64,000 nucleotides of DNA from G965213525 sp965213525 (GTDB taxonomy: Bacteria > Actinomycetota > Acidimicrobiia > Acidimicrobiales > Poriferisodalaceae), in the NCBI GenBank assembly GCA_965213525.1, contig OZ243889.1, forward strand, positions 124,001 through 188,000. The letters are read 5' to 3'. The position numbers and the translations under genes are program-made. Within the stretch, counting starts at the first letter, position 1; each line of letters starts with the position of its first letter. The notes beneath the pieces are model-generated. The model ran no database searches. It was not told the origin of the DNA and saw nothing but the letters and a program-made list of their open reading frames with translations. Below, piece after piece: positions 60,563-64,000 of this stretch.

Positions 60563-60622
60563 GTCGACCATCCGCCCGCCCGCACCGCCTGAGACCCTGC
60601 CGACGACGCCCAGGAGGCCTCG

Positions 60623-61630
60623 ATGCCCACGCCCGTTCCCGTCGCCCTCTACCTCCAGGACGCCCATCCCCTCTCCGAGGCGATCGAGCACTGCCGGTAC
60701 GCCGAGTCCAAGGGGTTCCACTCGGTGTGGCAGGCCGAGTCGCGCCTGGTGCGCGAGGCGACGGTGCCGATGGCGGCGTTCCTGGCCTCGACCGAGACGC
60801 TGAAGGCTGGCTCGGGCGTGGTGTCGTCGTGGACTCGCAACGTCGCGCTGTTGGCCTCGACGTTCGCCACCCTCGACGACCTCGCCCCGGGCCGGGTGAT
60901 GCTCGGCATCGGGGCGTGGTGGGATCCGTTGGCCCGCAAGGTCGGCATCGAGCGCACCAGCCCGCTGCGCCAGATGCGCGAGGTCGTCACGTGCGTGCGG
61001 GGGCTGCTCGCCAACGAGACCGTCTCCTTCGACGGTGAGTTCGTGCAACTCGACGGCGTCGAGCTGGACTACGTCCACCAGGAGCGCCGGCCCAAGGACG
61101 TGCCGATCTACGTGGGCGCGACGGGCCCCAAGATGATGGAGCTGACCGGTGAGATCGCCGACGGCGTCGTGCTGAACTACCTGGTCTCGCCGTCCTACAA
61201 CGAGCGGGCGATGGGTCAGCTGGCGGCGGGCGCCGAGCGGGCGGGCCGCACCGTCGACGACGTCGACCGGCCCCAGCTGGTGGTCTGCTCGGTCGACGAC
61301 GACCGCCGACGTGCCCTCGACGGCGCACGGCTGCTCGTCACCCAGTACCTGGGCCAGCAGCCCCACATCATGGCGGCGAGCGGAGTGCCCCAGGATCTGC
61401 TCGACCGCATCGGCGAGGTGCTCACCTGGCCGGCCACCCACGACCAGGTGGTCGAGGCGTCACGGCTCGTGCCCGACGACGTCGTGCAGATGATCTGCGC
61501 CGCCGGCGACGCAGCGGAGTGCCGGGCCAAGGTGGCCGAGTACGTGCGCACCGGCGCCACGATGCCAATCCTGTACCCCCTCGGCGACGTGGGGATGATG
61601 ATCGACGTGTTCAGCGGCTTCGAGGTCTGA
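60623..61630 (+). CDS. LLM-class (F420/FMN-dependent) oxidoreductase
   Basis: 335 residues of the luciferase-like TIM-barrel family. Seen: VALYLQDAHPLSEAIEHCRYAESKGFHSVWQAE, SSWTRNVALLASTFATLDDLAPGRVMLGIGAW and PIYVGATGPKMMELTGEIADGVVLNYLVSPSY. Actinobacterial members often use F420, consistent with the cofC gene. AGGAGG lies 7 nt before ATG 60623. Downstream of the hydroxylase cluster in the same direction. Confidence 0.9.
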   Translation: MPTPVPVALYLQDAHPLSEAIEHCRYAESKGFHSVWQAESRLVREATVPMAAFLASTETLKAGSGVVSSWTRNVALLASTFATLDDLAPGRVMLGIGAWWDPLARKVGIERTSPLRQMREVVTCVRGLLANETVSFDGEFVQLDGVELDYVHQERRPKDVPIYVGATGPKMMELTGEIADGVVLNYLVSPSYNERAMGQLAAGAERAGRTVDDVDRPQLVVCSVDDDRRRALDGARLLVTQYLGQQPHIMAASGVPQDLLDRIGEVLTWPATHDQVVEASRLVPDDVVQMICAAGDAAECRAKVAEYVRTGATMPILYPLGDVGMMIDVFSGFEV

Positions 61631-61657
61631 ACACCACTTCGGTCTGCTCGGTGCACG

Positions 61658-61932
61658 GCCACCGAGCAGATCGCCGTTCGCCTCTCGAAGTCGCAGCTCG
61701 AGGTCTCGGACGGGCTGGTGGAGCGCGGGCGTACGCGACACGAGCGGCAGCGGTCCGGGCGGGGATCGACGCGGTCGCCGAGCTCGACCGTCGACGGCGT
61801 GTGGACCACGCCATCGTGGAGGGCGACCGGCGCCTGCCGCCAACCGAGGCCGAGCGCACTGCTGCGACCGCCTCCCTCAGGGACGCCACCGCCGAAGAAC
61901 CGTGGTGCGAACCCCGGAGAGGGGAGGTCTGA
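61658..61932 (+). pseudogene. Frameshifted ribbon-helix-helix antitoxin remnant
   Basis: In one frame ATEQIAVRLSKSQLEVSDGLVERG, then after one missing G near 61729 in the next frame AYATRAAAVRAGIDAVAELDRR and RRLPPTEAE. Joined, this is a ParD/CopG-type RHH antitoxin of about 90 residues. No start codon precedes the first frame. A short reading frame overlapping its stop (ATG 61932) has no recognised toxin. Confidence 0.65.
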
Positions 61933-62026
61933 TGGTGGCCAAGGCCTACCTCGTCGAGCGGCAGTGCACGCTCCGCTTCGAGCACGTCGCCGACGCGTGC
62001 GCAGCCCTGGGGTCCGCCGTCGACTG

Positions 62027-62191
62027 CTGAAGGGCCGCCGGCCCTGCAACGTCGAGCGGCTGCTCGCCGACGGCCGGCACCCCAAGCGCGGCCTGCTGCT
62101 CTGGTCCGCCCGGCAGGGGCAAGACCCACACGATCGCCTACTCGGCGAGCGCGATGGCCGATCGGACCGTCGTGGTGCTGCAGGGAGTCGT
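62027..62191 (+). pseudogene. AAA+ ATPase fragment with broken Walker A
   Basis: LKGRRPCNVERLLADGRHPKRGLLLW reads in one frame; the P-loop PPGRGKTHTIAYSASAMADR (from 62106) continues in the next frame, as if two bases were lost in a G run. This matches the start of an AAA+ family ATPase common in actinobacteria. Only about 55 residues remain before the convergent gene. Confidence 0.65.
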
Positions 62192-63430
62192 TCACGTGGG
62201 CGGGGGAACGAGGCGTGACACGGTGCCGTTGTAGCCGACCACCAGCAGTTCGTCGTCGTGATCGCGGGTGATCTCGACGGTGCCAGCGGCGTCGGTGAGG
62301 CCGAGATCGACGGCGTCCGAGCCGTCGGGGCTCACCGCCAGCAGTCGACCCGAGCAGAAGTCGCCGACCACGATCGTGCCGTCGAGCGCCCCGAGCGCGT
62401 CGCCTGCGTACGCCGACCCTCCGATGGTGGCGCACCACCCGTCGGCGTGGGGGTAGGTGAACACGGGCTCGTGGTGGTCCTCGAGGTCGCCACCGGTGAA
62501 GCGCCGCACGCCCTCATAGCGGTTCCACCCCAGGTTGGCCCCGGCGTCGACGGCGGGGTCGATGCGGTTGATCTCCTCGACGCAGAGGTTGCCGACGTCG
62601 CCGATCCACAGGGTGCCCCGATCGTCGAGGCTCATGCGGAACGGGTTGCGCAGACCGAGGGCGAAGATCTCGGGACGGGCGTCGGCGCGATCGACGAACG
62701 GGTTGTCCTCGGGCACGGCGTAGGGCTCGTCGGCCCCGGGCGTCGGGGTGATCCGCACGATCTTGCCGAGCAGCGTCGAAAGGTCCTGCGCCCGGTTCTC
62801 GGTGTCACCGACCAGGCCGCCGTCGCCGAAGGCGATCCACAGGTCACCGGCCCCATCGAGGACGAGCCCACCGCCGTTGTGGTGCTCATCGTCCTGGGCC
62901 ACTTCCATGACCAGCTCGGTAGGCCCCGTCGGCAGGCCCTCGACCAGGGTGCGCGCCTCGAGGCGGCTGTCCCCGTCGGGTCCGGTCAACAGCACGTAGG
63001 CGACGCCGCGCGCCGCGTCGATGACCATGCCCAGCAGGCCCCGGTCGCGCTCGGTGGACACCTCGGCGGTGAGATCGAGCACGACCTCGGTGGCGCCGGT
63101 GGCCGGGTCGGCGAGGTGGATGCGTCCGGACTCCCCGAGCAGCAGCCACCGCTCGTCGTCGGGCAGCGGCACCACCCCGGTGAGGGTCTCCGCGGCGACG
63201 CTGAGCACCGGCTCGAGGGCACCGAGGGGGGCGTCGGGCACCCGTGGCTCTGTGGTCCACTCGACGTCGCCACAGCCGGTGAGGTCGTCGCGTGCCGAGG
63301 CGAGGTACTCGGCGTCGAGCCAGCCCCGGTTCCAGGCGTAGGCCGACCCGACGAGGGCGACGAGGGCCAGCACGCCGATGACGGTCAGCACCTGGGACCT
63401 GCGCCGCCGGGGCCAGCGGGGACGGTTCAC
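62192..63430 (-). CDS. Membrane-anchored glucose/sorbosone dehydrogenase-like propeller
   Basis: 412 residues. One N-terminal membrane helix (VLTVIGVLALVALVGSAYAW) anchors a six-blade PQQ-type sugar dehydrogenase fold: EHHNGGGLVLDGAGDLWIAFGDGG, LGLRNPFRMSLDDRGTLWIGDVG, NLGWNRYEG, TIVVGDFCSGRLLAVS. The catalytic-site His is likely in DDEHHNGG. A PQQ requirement is family-based. Start GTG 63430 has AGGAGG 11 nt upstream; the next gene's start is only 17 bp away, divergent. Confidence 0.88.
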   Translation of the reverse strand: MNRPRWPRRRRSQVLTVIGVLALVALVGSAYAWNRGWLDAEYLASARDDLTGCGDVEWTTEPRVPDAPLGALEPVLSVAAETLTGVVPLPDDERWLLLGESGRIHLADPATGATEVVLDLTAEVSTERDRGLLGMVIDAARGVAYVLLTGPDGDSRLEARTLVEGLPTGPTELVMEVAQDDEHHNGGGLVLDGAGDLWIAFGDGGLVGDTENRAQDLSTLLGKIVRITPTPGADEPYAVPEDNPFVDRADARPEIFALGLRNPFRMSLDDRGTLWIGDVGNLCVEEINRIDPAVDAGANLGWNRYEGVRRFTGGDLEDHHEPVFTYPHADGWCATIGGSAYAGDALGALDGTIVVGDFCSGRLLAVSPDGSDAVDLGLTDAAGTVEITRDHDDELLVVGYNGTVSRLVPPPT

Positions 63431-63447
63431 GCTGCGATGATCCTCCT

Positions 63448-64000
63448 GTGAGATGGACGTCGTCGAGACGCGAGCCGACGACGGCACGCGGCGACGACGC
63501 CGGTGGGTCAGCGACGAGTGGCGGCGCAGCTGCGCCGACCACCCTCGCGCAGCCGACGGCCCGGGGGGGTGCACCGCCAGGGTCCACCGTCGGCGCCAGT
63601 GCGCGCACCCGGGCGGTGGTGGCGGTGGCGGTGGCGGTGCGGGTGTCGGTCGTGATCGGCCTGGCCATCGGGCCCCTTGCCCCGTCTGATGCCGATCTGG
63701 ACGGCTGGGACGTCGCCCGCTTCGCCGACATCGCCAGGGGCGTCAACGGCGCCGTCGAGTACCCCCCGGGGACGGTGGCCATCGTCAGGGTGCTCGGCGG
63801 CACCGGCCCGGCGGAGCTGCTGTGGAGGGTTGCGCTGGTGGCACTGATCGCCGATCTGGCGCTGGCCACGGTGCTGTCGCGCACCTGGGGCGCCCGGCTG
63901 GGCGTCCGGTACCTCGTGGTGAGCACCCCGCTCATCGGGCTGGCCTACGTGCGCCTCGACCTGTTGGCCACGCTCGCAGCTGTGGCGGCGCTGGCCGCCG
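63448..64000 (+). CDS. Membrane glycosyltransferase-like protein (partial, cut by the window edge)
   Basis: 184 residues seen, open to the end. After about 50 low-complexity residues comes a membrane helix (VVAVAVAVRVSVVIGLAIG), then DVARFADIARGVNGAVEYPPGTVAIVRVLGG, where the Asp and EYPPG are reminiscent of GT-C/GT87-type mannosyltransferases, and more membrane helices. The start is tentative: GTG 63448 is the first in frame, but lacks a ribosome-binding site. Confidence 0.55.
   Translation, partial: MRWTSSRREPTTARGDDAGGSATSGGAAAPTTLAQPTARGGAPPGSTVGASARTRAVVAVAVAVRVSVVIGLAIGPLAPSDADLDGWDVARFADIARGVNGAVEYPPGTVAIVRVLGGTGPAELLWRVALVALIADLALATVLSRTWGARLGVRYLVVSTPLIGLAYVRLDLLATLAAVAALAA

Noticed and set aside
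61932..62029. Toxin gene after the antitoxin remnant (ATG overlapping its stop)
   Set aside because: The 32-codon product matches no toxin family I recognise.
62031..62044. Hairpin agggccgccggccct as a transcription terminator
   Set aside because: No following T run and it falls inside the AAA-ATPase fragment; GC-rich palindromes are expected by chance here.

Overview
The window is high-GC (by eye about 70-73%) chromosomal DNA from an actinomycete-type bacterium, most likely an Acidimicrobiia-like member of the Actinomycetota. Reasons: PafB/PafC-type WYL regulators, a CarD-type regulator, a CofC-like F420 enzyme and an LLM/F420-type oxidoreductase, an ImuA'-ImuB-DnaE2 mutasome with GAAC-N4-GTTC LexA boxes, GTG starts with 4-nt GTGA overlaps, and a secreted propeller of the GYWLVxxDGGIFxFGDA type that is frequent in that class. 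No rRNA, tRNA or CRISPR array was recognised. Many genes look leaderless: a TANNNT -10 box lies 6-8 nt before the ATG or GTG, and this was used to choose starts.

Layout. 1-9.95 kb: envelope proteins, an Nfu C-domain protein, a MalK/UgpC-type ABC ATPase, a CAP-domain secreted protein, pafBC, a DEDDy exonuclease, a hexapeptide acyltransferase and an MpaB-like oxygenase. 10-23 kb: lipoproteins, a cytochrome c, cofC and a PIG-L deacetylase divergent from gpsA, a glycosidase-like protein, CarD, a pentapeptide-repeat lipoprotein, rnhB, a PIN-type toxin-antitoxin pair whose promoter abuts an 11-copy AGACC repeat, an acyl-CoA dehydrogenase and an Nfu N-domain protein. 23-34.7 kb: a DNA-damage region with imuA'-imuB behind a LexA box, a REC-PAS-GGDEF-EAL protein, an HhH DNA-repair protein, and dinB divergent from dnaE2 across two LexA boxes. 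34.7-40.4 kb: a thiol-redox pair, a Glu/Leu dehydrogenase homologue that has lost its catalytic residues, lipoproteins and a PEBP.

40.4-62 kb is catabolic and accessory. A three-subunit xanthine-dehydrogenase-type molybdenum hydroxylase is followed by a Rieske oxygenase and an acyl-CoA synthetase. That synthetase gene is duplicated almost perfectly (about 1.56 kb with one mismatch seen), and a Fic-family AMP transferase sits between the copies. Then comes a lower-GC, decayed segment (50.9-53.6 kb) with a frameshifted secreted protein, a truncated IS3 orfA and a frameshifted ISL3 transposase. Next is a second molybdenum-hydroxylase locus: N-acyl-D-amino-acid deacylase-like amidohydrolase, YgeY-like M20 hydrolase, fused XdhD-like hydroxylase, SsnA-like aminohydrolase and an LLM oxidoreductase. 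This resembles the selenium-dependent molybdenum hydroxylase loci of anaerobes. A small graveyard (antitoxin and AAA-ATPase fragments) and a glucose/sorbosone-dehydrogenase-like protein, divergent from a truncated membrane glycosyltransferase-like gene, close the window.

Working together: pafBC, imuA'-imuB, dinB, dnaE2, the HhH protein, rnhB and the exonuclease make the first half rich in repair and mutagenesis genes. The two molybdenum-hydroxylase operons, each behind a near-consensus TTGACA promoter, suggest use of purine-like N-heterocycles, with products passing to hydrolases and CoA ligases; that pathway is inferred, not shown.
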